Positions 8,506 to 18,068 of a stretch of DNA of 64,000 nucleotides are shown here, piece after piece. The stretch covers positions 61,029 to 125,028 of the forward strand of contig CAZTNC010000002.1 in the NCBI GenBank assembly GCA_964614915.1, given 5' to 3'. The notes beneath the pieces are model-generated. The model saw nothing but the letters and a program-made list of their open reading frames with translations. It made no database searches and was not told where the DNA came from. A program made the translations under genes and the position numbers. Each line of letters opens with the position of its first letter. The stretch's first letter is position 1. The DNA comes from WTFY01 sp964614915. Its GTDB lineage: Bacteria; Pseudomonadota; Gammaproteobacteria; UBA4575.

Positions 8506-10701
8506 TCAGGCCAGATCGAAACGGTCAAGATTCATGACCTTGACCCATGCATCGACAAAGTCCTGTACGAACTGCTGCTTGGAATCCTCGCATGCATAGA
8601 ATTCTGCAAGGGCGCGAAGCTGTGAGTTCGAACCGAAGATCAGATCGACACGTGTTCCGGTCCATTTCATCTCACCCGTTGCACGGTCACATCCTTCAAA
8701 CTCGTCACACTCTTCCGAGGTCGGTGTCCAGGTCGTGTCCATGTCAAGCAGGTTCACGAAGAAATCATTGGAAAGCGTCTCTGGCTGATCGGTGAAGACC
8801 CCGTGCCGGGTCTGCCCAAAGTTGGTATTCAGGACGCGCATGCCGCCCACGAGAACCGTCATTTCGGGTGCCGTGAGTGTCAGCAGTTGTGCCTGGTCCA
8901 CCAGCAGCTGTTCAGCCGTGACGGTGTGTTTCGCCTTGAGGTAGTTGCGGAACCCGTCTGAGGTGGGTTCGAGCACGGCAAACGATTCGACGTCGGTTTG
9001 CTCCTGGGCTGCATCGGCACGACCCGGGGTGAACGGGACCTCGACATCATGCCCTGCGTTCTTCGCAGCCTGCTCAATGCCCGCGCAGCCTGCAAGAACA
9101 ATCACATCGGCCAGCGAGACCGCCTTGCCATTGGATGAGGCGTTGTTGAACTCCTGCTGGATGCCTTCAAGGGTTTCCACTACGCTTGCAAGCTGATCCG
9201 GCTGGTTCACTTCCCAGTCTTTCTGGGGTGCAAGACGGATACGTGCCCCGTTGGCACCTCCCCGCATGTCAGAACCCCGGAAGGTCGATGCAGAGGCCCA
9301 GGCGGTGGAAACCAGCTGGGAAACTGACAGGCCCGAGGCCAGGATCTTGCTCTTGAGATCGGCAATGTCCTGCCCATCAACCAGTTCATGGGTTACTGCA
9401 GGAATGGGGTCTTGCCAGATGAGCTCTTCTTCCGGAACTTCCGGTCCAAGATAACGGGCGCGGGGCCCCATGTCACGGTGTGTCAGCTTGAACCATGCAC
9501 GTGCGAACGCGTCCGCAAACTCATCGGGGTTCTTGTGGAAACGCCGCGCGATGGGTTCGTAGGCGGAGTCCATCCTCATGGCCATGTCAGCCGTGGTCAT
9601 GATCGGAGCATGACGCTTTGAGGAATCATGCGCATCCGGCACCGTGTCTGAACCGGCACCATCCTTGGGGACCCACTGGAATGCACCGGCAGGGCTCTTC
9701 GTCACTTCCCAATCATAGCCGAACAGGTTATCGAAATAGCCCATGTCCCACTGGGTGGGGTTAGCCGTCCATGCACCTTCGAGTCCGCTGGTGATGGCAT
9801 CTCCGGCTTTGCCGGATCCATGGCTGCTGATCCAGCCGAAGCCTTGCTCTTCTATGCTGGCCCCTTCGGGTTCAGGCCCGACCTGTTCCGCATCGCCTGC
9901 GCCATGGCATTTGCCGAACGTGTGTCCGCCTGCCGTAAGTGCAACGGTTTCCTCGTCGTTCATTGCCATGCGTGCAAAGGTCTCGCGCACATCTACTCCG
10001 GAGGCCACCGGATCGGGATTGCCATTGGGGCCTTCAGGATTCACGTAGATCAATCCCATCTGTACCGCCGCAAGCGGATTTTCGAGATCGCGTTCACCGG
10101 AATAGCGCTTGTCACCAAGCCACTCGTCCTCGGTGCCCCAGTAAATGTCATCTTCGGATTGCCACACGTCTTCACGCCCGCCTCCGAAGCCGAAGGTCTT
10201 GAATCCCATCGACTCCAGCGCGCAGTTGCCGGCCAGGATCATGAGATCGGCCCAGGAGATCTCGTTTGCGGTCTTCTGCTTGATCGGCCAGAGCAGTCTG
10301 CGGGCCTTGTCGAGATTCCCATTGTCGGGCCAGCTGTTGACGGGGGCAAAACGCTGGTTGCCAGTGCCTGCACCGCCGCGGCCATCACCGATACGGTAGG
10401 TGCCGGCCCCGTGCCATGCCATGCGAATGAAAAGAGGCCCGTAGTGACCATAGTCTGCCGGCCACCAGTCCTGGGATGTGGTCATCAGGTCAACGAGGTC
10501 TTTTTTCAGCGCGTCGTAGTCAAGGCTCTTGAAAGCCTCTGCATAGTTGAAATCTGTTGTCGTCGGGTTCGACAGGGGGGAGTGCTGGTGCAAGAGGTTG
10601 ATATTCAGCTGGCTCGGCCACCAATCCCTGTTCGTGGTGCCACCCTCAGCCGCATTATTCTCCAGCACGAGCTTGACGGGACATTTACTCACTTCGGTCA
10701 T
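8506..10701 (-). CDS. katG: Catalase-peroxidase KatG
   Basis: KatG is a haem enzyme that dismutates hydrogen peroxide and also has peroxidase activity. The distal triad Arg93, Trp96 and His97 sits in FIRMAWHGAGTYR. The proximal haem ligand is His260 in GGHTFGKCHG. The covalent Trp-Tyr-Met adduct needed for catalase activity is predicted as Trp96-Tyr219-Met245. Both duplicated peroxidase halves are present in 731 residues, the usual length. There is no signal peptide, so it is cytoplasmic. An AAGGAGA ribosome site precedes ATG 10701, and a hairpin follows the stop. The leader is AT-rich; I could not recognise an OxyR site with confidence. Confidence 0.98.
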   Translation of the reverse strand: MTEVSKCPVKLVLENNAAEGGTTNRDWWPSQLNINLLHQHSPLSNPTTTDFNYAEAFKSLDYDALKKDLVDLMTTSQDWWPADYGHYGPLFIRMAWHGAGTYRIGDGRGGAGTGNQRFAPVNSWPDNGNLDKARRLLWPIKQKTANEISWADLMILAGNCALESMGFKTFGFGGGREDVWQSEDDIYWGTEDEWLGDKRYSGERDLENPLAAVQMGLIYVNPEGPNGNPDPVASGVDVRETFARMAMNDEETVALTAGGHTFGKCHGAGDAEQVGPEPEGASIEEQGFGWISSHGSGKAGDAITSGLEGAWTANPTQWDMGYFDNLFGYDWEVTKSPAGAFQWVPKDGAGSDTVPDAHDSSKRHAPIMTTADMAMRMDSAYEPIARRFHKNPDEFADAFARAWFKLTHRDMGPRARYLGPEVPEEELIWQDPIPAVTHELVDGQDIADLKSKILASGLSVSQLVSTAWASASTFRGSDMRGGANGARIRLAPQKDWEVNQPDQLASVVETLEGIQQEFNNASSNGKAVSLADVIVLAGCAGIEQAAKNAGHDVEVPFTPGRADAAQEQTDVESFAVLEPTSDGFRNYLKAKHTVTAEQLLVDQAQLLTLTAPEMTVLVGGMRVLNTNFGQTRHGVFTDQPETLSNDFFVNLLDMDTTWTPTSEECDEFEGCDRATGEMKWTGTRVDLIFGSNSQLRALAEFYACEDSKQQFVQDFVDAWVKVMNLDRFDLA

Positions 10702-11080
10702 GAAATTGTCTCCTTGTGGTTATCAGATCTTTATTATTGCTAATTCGTGTTGCATTTATATTGTACTGGCATGAAGTTTTCTAATTCATTTTCCCGAATG
10801 TATTAATCGATTTTGCTAATGGATGGGGTGTCTGGGAGCAATTTGGAACCAATAATAAGGGCGTTTTGCGCATGCTGTTTGCCACTTGATCATGCCTTTC
10901 AAACTTGGAACTAGATCGAGTACCAGGCCGTCGGCCGGGTCTTGTGAGTTCGCCGAAGTGGCCTGCCAGATGGCCAGAGACGCGGACCAGAAGGGTGGTT
11001 TCGTCTGTTTTGCATGTGCCAGAGGCTGGGTGCAGTGGTATATTGCACCAAGTACATTTCCTCGAAGATCTTTTTTTTTC
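10702..11080. other. Intergenic region between divergent katG and pcnB
   Basis: The katG-proximal 160 bases are AT-rich and must hold its minus-strand promoter. From 10886 the pcnB frame is open for 65 codons before the likely start, but these do not resemble PcnB N-termini. No other gene is visible. Confidence 0.5.
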
Positions 11081-12370
11081 ATGAAACCTTCTGCAACTGG
11101 CCGGCGCCGGGCGAATCCAAATCCCGGTGCGCAGGTCGACATTGATACCTCGCATATCAACCGCGATGCCCAGCGCGTGATTTCCGGGCTGCACGCGGCA
11201 GGATTCCAGGCCTACCTTGTCGGCGGCGGTGTCCGTGACCTGCTTCTGGGGTTTTCACCCAAGGATTTCGACATTGCGACCGATGCGCATCCCGAAGACG
11301 TGCGCAGGCAGTTTGAAAACAGTCGCATCATTGGCCGGCGTTTCCGGATCGTGCACGTATATTTCTCCCGCGGGTACGTGGAAGTTGCGACATTTCGTGC
11401 GGCCGGGCGTGCGCATGTCAACAAGCAGGGCCGGATTCTCGCCGACAATACCTACGGGAGTATCGAGGAGGATGCATTTCGCAGGGATTTTACGGTCAAT
11501 GCCCTGTATTACGATCCCGAGGCAGGACAGCTGCTTGACCTGGTGCAGGGCCGGCAGGATCTTGATGCCAAGCTGTTGCGGGTGATCGGTGATCCGGAGT
11601 TGCGCTTTCGAGAAGACCCGGTGCGCATGCTGCGCGCTGTGCGCCTGGCCGCCAAGCTGGGATTCAGGATCGAGGCGCAGGCGCAGGCCACCATTGGCCG
11701 TCTGGGTTACCTGCTGTCTGAGGTGCCGCCGGCGAGGCTGTTCGATGAAATGCTGAAGCTGTTTCACGGTGGGTCTGCGGTACGGACCTTCAGGGCACTG
11801 CACGACTCCGGTCTGTTCAAATATCTGTTGCCGCTGACCGAAAAGGCACTGCTGGACCCGTCCCAGGAGAAGTTCGGTGATCTGGTCTACGGGGCCTTGC
11901 AGAACACGGATGAGCGAATTCGTGCGGGGAAACCGGTCACCCCCTCTTTTTTGTACGCGGTCTTTTTGTGGGGACCGATGCAGCGGCTTTCCCGGCAACT
12001 GGAACTGGAAGGCCTGTCTCCCAGGGTTGCACGAGAAGCCGCCATGAAAGACACCATCCTCTCGCAGTTGCGGTACACCGCGATCCCGAAAAGACTGGGG
12101 TTTCCGATACGCGATGTCTGGGAGCTGCAGTACCGGTTTTACCGCAAGCGCGGCAAGCAGGTGTTTCGCCTGTACCGCCATCCCCGTTTCCGTGCAGCCT
12201 ATGATTTTCTGTGCCTGCGTGCCGGTGCAGGGGAACCGGTAGACAGGTTGTGTGAATGGTGGACAGTGTTTCAGGAGGCCGATCCGGCCACGCAAAAGAA
12301 AATGGCACGTTCGTCGGGCACCAAGGCGGGAAAAACGCTGTACCGGCCCGCGTCCAAGACCTACCACTAG
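11081..12370 (+). CDS. pcnB: Poly(A) polymerase I
   Basis: PcnB adds 3' poly(A) tails to RNAs, promoting their decay. The class II nucleotidyltransferase core is clear: LVGGGVRDLLLG near residues 46-57, then KDFDIATDAHPE with the catalytic Asp pair, and RRFRIVHVYF. The RNA-binding region follows, for example EDPVRMLRAVRLAAKLGF. ATG 11081 starts 429 residues, but its upstream sequence is a T-run with no good Shine-Dalgarno. The frame is open back to 10886, so a longer or non-ATG start is possible. It precedes folK, as is common in gammaproteobacteria. Confidence 0.94.
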   Translation: MKPSATGRRRANPNPGAQVDIDTSHINRDAQRVISGLHAAGFQAYLVGGGVRDLLLGFSPKDFDIATDAHPEDVRRQFENSRIIGRRFRIVHVYFSRGYVEVATFRAAGRAHVNKQGRILADNTYGSIEEDAFRRDFTVNALYYDPEAGQLLDLVQGRQDLDAKLLRVIGDPELRFREDPVRMLRAVRLAAKLGFRIEAQAQATIGRLGYLLSEVPPARLFDEMLKLFHGGSAVRTFRALHDSGLFKYLLPLTEKALLDPSQEKFGDLVYGALQNTDERIRAGKPVTPSFLYAVFLWGPMQRLSRQLELEGLSPRVAREAAMKDTILSQLRYTAIPKRLGFPIRDVWELQYRFYRKRGKQVFRLYRHPRFRAAYDFLCLRAGAGEPVDRLCEWWTVFQEADPATQKKMARSSGTKAGKTLYRPASKTYH

Positions 12371-12409
12371 GCACACATGGCCTGAAGCATGGACCCGGGA
12401 GCCGACACC

Positions 12410-12913
12410 ATGCTGGCATACATCGGTCTGGGCAGTAATCTGGAGAGTCCCGAAAAGCAGGTCCCGCGTGCCATGCAGACCTTGCATCAACGGCCTGACA
12501 TCCAGTTGCTGCAAAGTTCGAGCCTGTATCGAAGCCAGCCCATGGGGATGGCCGGACAACCCGATTTTGTCAATGCGGTTGCCAAGATTTCCACGGACCT
12601 CTACCCTATGGAGTTATTGGCCATTCTGCAGGAAATCGAGCAGCAGCATCAGCGTGTGCGAACGGAGGAACGCTGGGGCCCGAGAACGCTTGATCTCGAC
12701 ATCCTGCTGTACGGGGACCTGCAGATGCACACGAAAGACCTTCAGATACCGCATCCCGGCATAAGTGAGCGGGAATTTGTATTGATTCCTTTACAGGAGA
12801 TAGAGGGGGACCTCATGATTCCCGGCAAGGGCAGCCTGCGTGAATTGATCGACAAGCTTCCCAGCTACCAGTTAACCAAGATCGCGAACCCGGATGTCGG
12901 AGCACAACCTTAA
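12410..12913 (+). CDS. folK: 2-amino-4-hydroxy-6-hydroxymethyldihydropteridine pyrophosphokinase
   Basis: FolK transfers pyrophosphate from ATP to 6-hydroxymethyl-dihydropterin in folate synthesis. The motif LAYIGLGSNLESP opens the protein, and RWGPRTLDLDILLYGD carries the Mg-binding Asp pair. IPHPGISEREFVLIPL is the conserved C-terminal block. ATG 12410 has GGGAG eight bases upstream and fits the family N-terminus better than the in-frame ATG 12389. It overlaps the next gene by 20 bases, suggesting translational coupling. Confidence 0.96.
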   Translation: MLAYIGLGSNLESPEKQVPRAMQTLHQRPDIQLLQSSSLYRSQPMGMAGQPDFVNAVAKISTDLYPMELLAILQEIEQQHQRVRTEERWGPRTLDLDILLYGDLQMHTKDLQIPHPGISEREFVLIPLQEIEGDLMIPGKGSLRELIDKLPSYQLTKIANPDVGAQP

Positions 12914-13544
12914 ATACATCGTTATCGAAGGATCGATCGGTGTTGGCAAGACCAGTCTGGCGCAGCGCCTAGGAGATGAGTTTGGCTCGTACCTGCTGCT
13001 TGAGCAGGCGGATGAAAATCCCTTTCTTGAGCAGTTCTACCAGAACCCCAGGGAAGCGGCCCTGTCCACACAGCTGTTTTTTTTGCTGCGGCGGACCAAG
13101 CAGTTGCAGGAATTCAGGCAGGCCGATATCTTTTCCCCGGTCCGGGTATCCGATTTCCTGATTGAAAAAGACCAGCTGTTTGCGCAGATCACCCTCAATG
13201 CCAGCGAATATGAACTGTACAAGCAGGTGTACTCGTACCTGACGATTGATGCTCCCAAGCCAGATCTGGTGGTGTATCTGCAAGCGCCTGTGGAAGTCCT
13301 GCTGCAACGCATACGAAAACGCAAGCGGGGCTACGAGCGCCTGATCGGTTCCGCCTACCTGGAACAACTGAATGCGGCCTATGCAAAATTCTTTTACAAC
13401 TACACCGACGCCCCCTGTCTGATCGTGAACGCGAGCGAAATCGATTTCATCAACAGCGAAAAGGACTACCAGCAACTGCTGCAACAGATCCTGGGTACCA
13501 CGGCAGGGAAACGCTATTTCAATCCGCTGCCGTTCGCCAGCTGA
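12894..13544 (+). CDS. Deoxynucleoside kinase family protein
   Basis: The protein belongs to the deoxyguanosine/deoxyadenosine kinase (dNK) fold, which phosphorylates deoxynucleosides at the 5' position. The P-loop GSIGVGKTS is near residues 13-21. The segment PVRVSDFLIEKDQLFA corresponds to the family's DRS-like catalytic block, and RIRKRKRGYER forms the arginine-rich lid. A homologue between folK and panB is a familiar arrangement in gammaproteobacteria. Substrate preference cannot be read from the sequence. It overlaps folK by 20 bases. Confidence 0.88.
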   Translation: MSEHNLKYIVIEGSIGVGKTSLAQRLGDEFGSYLLLEQADENPFLEQFYQNPREAALSTQLFFLLRRTKQLQEFRQADIFSPVRVSDFLIEKDQLFAQITLNASEYELYKQVYSYLTIDAPKPDLVVYLQAPVEVLLQRIRKRKRGYERLIGSAYLEQLNAAYAKFFYNYTDAPCLIVNASEIDFINSEKDYQQLLQQILGTTAGKRYFNPLPFAS

Positions 13545-13568
13545 TTCCGTAACGGTCCAGCACATCCC

Positions 13569-14372
13569 ATGAGTGTTCATCATCCCGCCAAAAGCATCAC
13601 CCTGAAGCGCCTGCAGGCCATGAAGGCGCAAGGCGAGAAAATTGCCTGCCTGACAGCCTATGACGCGAGCTTTGCCGCAGTGCTGGATGAGGCAGGGGTT
13701 GATGTGATTCTGGTCGGTGACTCCCTGGGTATGGTCATTCAGGGCCGCGACAGTACGGTATCCGTGACTATGGACGACATGATCTACCACAGCCAGTGTG
13801 TCATTTCGGCAATCCGGCATGCTTTTGTGATCGCAGACATGCCCTTCATGACCTACACCAGCGTGCAGCAGGCCTTGGACAATGCGACCGACCTGATCCA
13901 GCTGGGGGGTGCCCAGATGGTCAAGCTGGAGGCCTCGGTCCGTCAGGCAAGCATCGTGCAGGAACTGAGCGAATGCGGGATCCCCGTGTGTGCGCACCTG
14001 GGGTTGCGCCCGCAGTATATTCACAAGCTTGGCGGATATTCCATGCAGGGCAACGACGAAAAAAGCTCAGATGACTTGCTGAGAAGTGCAGAAAGCCTGC
14101 AGGCCGCAGGTGCCGACATGCTTCTGCTCGAGTGCATACCTGAAACGCTGGCCCGGCAGATCACAAGCAACAGCTCCATACCTGTCATCGGCATCGGTGC
14201 CGGGCAGGATTGCGACGGACAAATTCTGGTGCTGCACGATGTGCTGGGCATCACCCGGGGTGTTACGCCGAAATTCGCGAAAAATTTTCTTGCAGACACG
14301 CACGACATTCCATCGGCGATCCGCGCATACGTGGATGCTGTGAAAAGCAGCGCTTTTCCATCGAAATCCTGA
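13569..14372 (+). CDS. panB: 3-methyl-2-oxobutanoate hydroxymethyltransferase
   Basis: PanB adds a hydroxymethyl group from 5,10-methylene-THF to ketoisovalerate, the first committed step to pantothenate. The sequence shows CLTAYDASFA, VGDSLGMVIQGRDSTVSV with metal-binding residues, and the later block CAHLGLRPQYIHKLGGY. The C-terminal IPVIGIGAGQDCDGQILVLHD is also conserved. The 267 residues are standard. It is followed 16 bases later by panC in the same pathway; panD is not in this window. Confidence 0.98.
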   Translation: MSVHHPAKSITLKRLQAMKAQGEKIACLTAYDASFAAVLDEAGVDVILVGDSLGMVIQGRDSTVSVTMDDMIYHSQCVISAIRHAFVIADMPFMTYTSVQQALDNATDLIQLGGAQMVKLEASVRQASIVQELSECGIPVCAHLGLRPQYIHKLGGYSMQGNDEKSSDDLLRSAESLQAAGADMLLLECIPETLARQITSNSSIPVIGIGAGQDCDGQILVLHDVLGITRGVTPKFAKNFLADTHDIPSAIRAYVDAVKSSAFPSKS

Positions 14373-14388
14373 TCGCACCAAAGGATCC

Positions 14389-15240
14389 ATGCAAACCGTT
14401 GCTACAGTGGCTGACCTGCGCCAGCAAATCTCCTTGTGGAAGACACAGGGCGAGCGCGTTGTGCTGGTGCCCACCATGGGAAACCTGCACGAGGGGCACC
14501 TTGCACTGGTTCGGCATGCCGCCCGCTGTGGCAGCAAAATCGTGTGCAGCATTTTTGTCAACAGCCTGCAGTTTGACCGTCAGGAAGACCTGGCCGCCTA
14601 CCCGAGGACTCCTGGTGAAGATCTGGATGCCTTGCGCCGTGAGAATACCGACCTGGTGTTCATGCCGGAACACGAAGAAGTCTACGCCGAGCGCTACCGC
14701 GTTCAAAAAAGCCTGCCTGTGAATCCACTGTACAGGCAACTGTGCGGGGAGTTTCGGCCGGGATTTTTTGATGGTGTCGCCGAGGTGGTGAGCCGGCTGT
14801 TTCACATGACAGACCCCGACGTGGCGGTATTCGGAGAGAAGGACTATCAGCAGCTGCTCATCATCAAGCAGCTTGTGGAAGACCTGGGGCTGTCCATACA
14901 GATTGAGCAGGTGGCAACCCAGCGTGAGCATGATGGTCTGGCATTCAGTTCTCGCAATGCCTATCTTGACCCACAGGAGCGTGCCATGGCCCCGCGGCTG
15001 TACGCCGAGCTGGTCCGTGTAGGCGAGCGGCTCAAAGGTGGCCTGCGCACATTTTCGCATATGGAATCTCAGGCCGCTGAGCGACTGCTGCGGGCAGGAT
15101 TCCATCCGGATTATGTCGCCATCAGGGATGCCGAAACGCTTGAGGGCGCCCGGGATGGAACCGCACACATGGTCGTTCTGGCGGCTGCCTGGCTCGGCAA
15201 GGCCCGGCTGATCGACAACATCCTGGTGCGGCCGGGGTGA
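14389..15240 (+). CDS. panC: Pantothenate synthetase
   Basis: PanC condenses pantoate with beta-alanine using ATP through a pantoyl-adenylate. The nucleotide-binding HIGH-like motif is LVPTMGNLHEGHLALV, and the KMSK-like segment is LAFSSRNAYL. FGEKDYQQLLIIKQLV is a strongly conserved block. The 283 residues match the family. It forms an operon with panB. Confidence 0.98.
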   Translation: MQTVATVADLRQQISLWKTQGERVVLVPTMGNLHEGHLALVRHAARCGSKIVCSIFVNSLQFDRQEDLAAYPRTPGEDLDALRRENTDLVFMPEHEEVYAERYRVQKSLPVNPLYRQLCGEFRPGFFDGVAEVVSRLFHMTDPDVAVFGEKDYQQLLIIKQLVEDLGLSIQIEQVATQREHDGLAFSSRNAYLDPQERAMAPRLYAELVRVGERLKGGLRTFSHMESQAAERLLRAGFHPDYVAIRDAETLEGARDGTAHMVVLAAAWLGKARLIDNILVRPG

Positions 15241-15336
15241 ATGAGCGGCCAGCTTTTCCTGCCCGTCGAGTTCTTTTGCACAGGCGGGATTTCGCCTTGC
15301 GGTAGTTGATGTACCGGCCGCACGGCAGAGAAGGCG

Positions 15337-16914
15337 ATGCGTAGACCCCTTGAAAAACTGGCTTCCTACAGGGCGCTTCGCTCCCATGCACAGGAAATTG
15401 AGAAACGCACCTTGCGTGACTGGTTTGCACAGGATCCGTTGCGGTTTGAGACCTTTTCACTGGAACTGGAGCATTTCCTGTTTGATTTTTCCCGAAACAG
15501 TATCTGCGACAAAACGGTAGACAAGCTGCTCACCCTTTCTTCGGAATGCGAAGTCGAGTCCTGGCGTGACAGGATGTTTGCCGGTGAACACATCAACCTG
15601 ACGAAGGACCGGCCTGTCCAGCACACGGTACTCCGTGATCCAGATTCTGTGTCCGGTGAGCCGGGAAAGTCGCAAAACCGGATACTGGAACGCATGGAGG
15701 CACTTGCTGCAGAGATCCGTGAGCAGGGTTTCACGGATGTGGTCCACCTGGGAACAGGCGGTTCTTTGCTAGGTCCCCGGCTGGTATGCGATGCGTTCAG
15801 TGATGATGCGCGGGCCGACCTGAACATGCATTTCGTAGCCAATGCGGATGCCAGGGAAATCAACAGGGTACTGACGGGGCGGGAAGCGGATAACACGCTT
15901 TTCATTATCGCGTCGAAAAGCTTTGCAACACCGGAAACCCTGGCCAATGCGCAGGCCGCAAAAAACTGGCTCTTGCAGAATGGCCTCAAAGACCCAACGA
16001 TTGCACGGCATTTTATTGCCGTGACCTCCAGGCCTGAACGGACCAGTGCATGGGGGATTCCAGAATCCCGGGTGCTGCCGGTTTGGGATTCGGTGGGCGG
16101 GCGTTTTTCAGTATGGTCCGCTGTCGGGCTCGGTATCGTGCTTTACCTCGGCATGCCGGCATTCAGGCAACTGCTACAGGGTGCCAGGGAGATGGACCGC
16201 CATTTCATGACCGCACCTCCAAGGCAGAATGTGCCGCTGCTGCTCGCCTTGCTGGGCATATGGAATCTGCATTTCATGGGTACGGTTGTGCAGGTCGTCC
16301 TACCATACGATACGCGCTTGCGCTACCTGCCGGGATATCTGCAGCAACTGGAGATGGAAAGCAACGGCAAGTCTGTGGACCGGGCCGGGCGCGCGCTAGG
16401 CGTACCGGATTCTGCGATCGTTTTCGGAGATATCGGCACGAATGCACAGCACGGATTTTTCCAGTTTTTGCACCAGGGAAGCCATGTGGCGCACTGTGAT
16501 TTCATCGGCGTTGTGCGGGCCGGGCACTCCAACCGCTCCCAGCATGAAATGCTGCTCTCCAACATGATTGCACAGGCCGGAGCTCTGATGCATGGCCAGA
16601 CACTGGAAGAGGCCCAGGCCGAGGGCCAGACTGCGTATGCCGAGCACAGGGTGCTTCCCGGCAACCGTACCAGCAACACGATTTTGCTCAAGGAGCTTAC
16701 CCCGTACAGCCTGGGTCAGTTACTGGCCCTGTACGAGCACAAGGTGTTTGTCGAGGGCATCATCCTGAATATCAATTCGTTTGATCAGCCAGGCGTCGAA
16801 CTGGGGAAGAACCTGGCCGCATGCCTGCTCGAGAGCCTGCGGGCCCCGGATTCAGAGCAGGGTCTCGACCCCACAACGCGTGCGTTACTGGATTACTACA
16901 GGAAACATGCCTGA
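15337..16914 (+). CDS. pgi: Glucose-6-phosphate isomerase
   Basis: Pgi interconverts glucose-6-phosphate and fructose-6-phosphate. Visible conserved blocks are VVHLGTGGSLLGPRL in the SIS phosphosugar-binding fold, SKSFATPETLANA, WDSVGGRFSVWSAVGL and the late QPGVELGK. At 525 residues it is a little shorter than E. coli Pgi (about 549), as in many other proteobacteria. It is 96 bases downstream of panC and may have its own promoter. The convergent queG gene begins 30 bases past its stop. Confidence 0.98.
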   Translation: MRRPLEKLASYRALRSHAQEIEKRTLRDWFAQDPLRFETFSLELEHFLFDFSRNSICDKTVDKLLTLSSECEVESWRDRMFAGEHINLTKDRPVQHTVLRDPDSVSGEPGKSQNRILERMEALAAEIREQGFTDVVHLGTGGSLLGPRLVCDAFSDDARADLNMHFVANADAREINRVLTGREADNTLFIIASKSFATPETLANAQAAKNWLLQNGLKDPTIARHFIAVTSRPERTSAWGIPESRVLPVWDSVGGRFSVWSAVGLGIVLYLGMPAFRQLLQGAREMDRHFMTAPPRQNVPLLLALLGIWNLHFMGTVVQVVLPYDTRLRYLPGYLQQLEMESNGKSVDRAGRALGVPDSAIVFGDIGTNAQHGFFQFLHQGSHVAHCDFIGVVRAGHSNRSQHEMLLSNMIAQAGALMHGQTLEEAQAEGQTAYAEHRVLPGNRTSNTILLKELTPYSLGQLLALYEHKVFVEGIILNINSFDQPGVELGKNLAACLLESLRAPDSEQGLDPTTRALLDYYRKHA

Positions 16915-16944
16915 ATCCGGATCACCGCAGTCCTGGATTTCGCC

Positions 16945-18009
16945 TCACCGGGCAGCATGCTGTTCCAGGGCCCAGGCGACGTGCTCGCGCACCAGGTCGC
17001 TCGAATGATGCTGTTTCGCTTTCAGCGCCTGGATGACCTCTGTGGAGGATTCGGCATTGCCCAAGGCCACAGCGAGATTCCTGAGCCAGCACTCATAACC
17101 GATTCTGCGGATTGCGGACCCTTGCGTCCTGCACAGGAAGTCATCTTCACTCCATGCGAACAGTTCGACGAGCTGCGGCGCATCCAGCCGGTGGCGTACC
17201 GCGAAGTCCGCCAGCGTGGCTTTTTCCCCGAAACGGTTCCACGGACAAAATAGCTGACAGTCATCGCATCCGAAAATGCGGTTGCCGATGGCTTTGCGGA
17301 ACTCGAGCGGGATGGTGCCCCTCAACTCGATCGTGTGATAGGAGATGCAGCGCCTCGCATCCAGCTGGTAGGGGGAGATGATTGCCTGTGTGGGGCAAAC
17401 CTCCATGCAGGTACTGCAGGTGCCGCAATGGTTTTGAGAAGGCGAATCCACTGGCAGCGGCAGGTCCGTGTACAACTCCCCGAGGAAAAACCAGGAACCG
17501 GATGTACGGCTGATCAGGTTGGTATGCTTGCCAATCCAGCCCAGCCCGGCTTTCTCTGCAAGCGCTTTTTCAAGTACGGGCGCGCTGTCTGCAAACGCAC
17601 GGTAGCCGAATGGCCCCACTTTCGTTGTGATGCGTTCGGCAAGCTTCTGGAGGCGCTTGCGGATCAACCGGTGATAGTCGCGGCCCAGGGCATACCTGGA
17701 GATGTACGCCAGGTTGCGGTTGGCCAGCACTTCGGTTTCATCCACGGCATCCGGAGGCTGGTAGTTCATGCGCACGGAGATGATGCGAACGGTGCCGGGC
17801 ACCAGCGTTTCCGGTCGGGACCGCTTGTGGCCATGCTGGCTCATGTAACCCATCTCCCCGTGGAGTCCTGCATCCAGCCAGTTGATGAGGTGGGCTTCGT
17901 GCTCATCCAGTCGGGTGTCGGTGATCCCGACCTCATCAAACCCAAGATCCCGGGCCCAGGTCCGGATGTCTTCGGCCAGGCCGGAGAAGTCTGAGAAAGG
18001 AGGGTTCAT
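16945..18009 (-). CDS. queG: Epoxyqueuosine reductase
   Basis: QueG reduces epoxyqueuosine to queuosine in tRNA, using a cobalamin cofactor and two [4Fe-4S] clusters. The cluster motifs CGTCSTCMEVCP and CDDCQLFCPWNRF are clear. The N-terminal catalytic domain has RVISVRMNY-like RIISVRMNYQPP and AEKAGLGWIGKH, and a HEAT-like tail ends the protein. I prefer ATG 18009 because the upstream in-frame ATGs at 18033 and 18045 lie too close to a -10-like TATACT on this strand. The longer form to 18045 remains possible. It is divergent from nnr. Confidence 0.95.
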   Translation of the reverse strand: MNPPFSDFSGLAEDIRTWARDLGFDEVGITDTRLDEHEAHLINWLDAGLHGEMGYMSQHGHKRSRPETLVPGTVRIISVRMNYQPPDAVDETEVLANRNLAYISRYALGRDYHRLIRKRLQKLAERITTKVGPFGYRAFADSAPVLEKALAEKAGLGWIGKHTNLISRTSGSWFFLGELYTDLPLPVDSPSQNHCGTCSTCMEVCPTQAIISPYQLDARRCISYHTIELRGTIPLEFRKAIGNRIFGCDDCQLFCPWNRFGEKATLADFAVRHRLDAPQLVELFAWSEDDFLCRTQGSAIRRIGYECWLRNLAVALGNAESSTEVIQALKAKQHHSSDLVREHVAWALEQHAAR

Positions 18010-18045
18010 GCAGGGCTCGTCTTCATCTGCCATGATCGTGGGCAT

Positions 18046-18068
18046 CGTTAATTAAGTATAATTTATCG
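18046..18068. promoter_or_regulatory. Overlapping divergent -10-like elements of queG and nnr
   Basis: The 23 bases between the outermost start codons of queG and nnr hold TATAAT on the plus strand (18057-18062) and TATACT on the minus strand (18055-18060). Both sit very near the annotated starts, so the true starts could be slightly internal or the mRNAs nearly leaderless. Matching -35 boxes are not obvious. Confidence 0.3.
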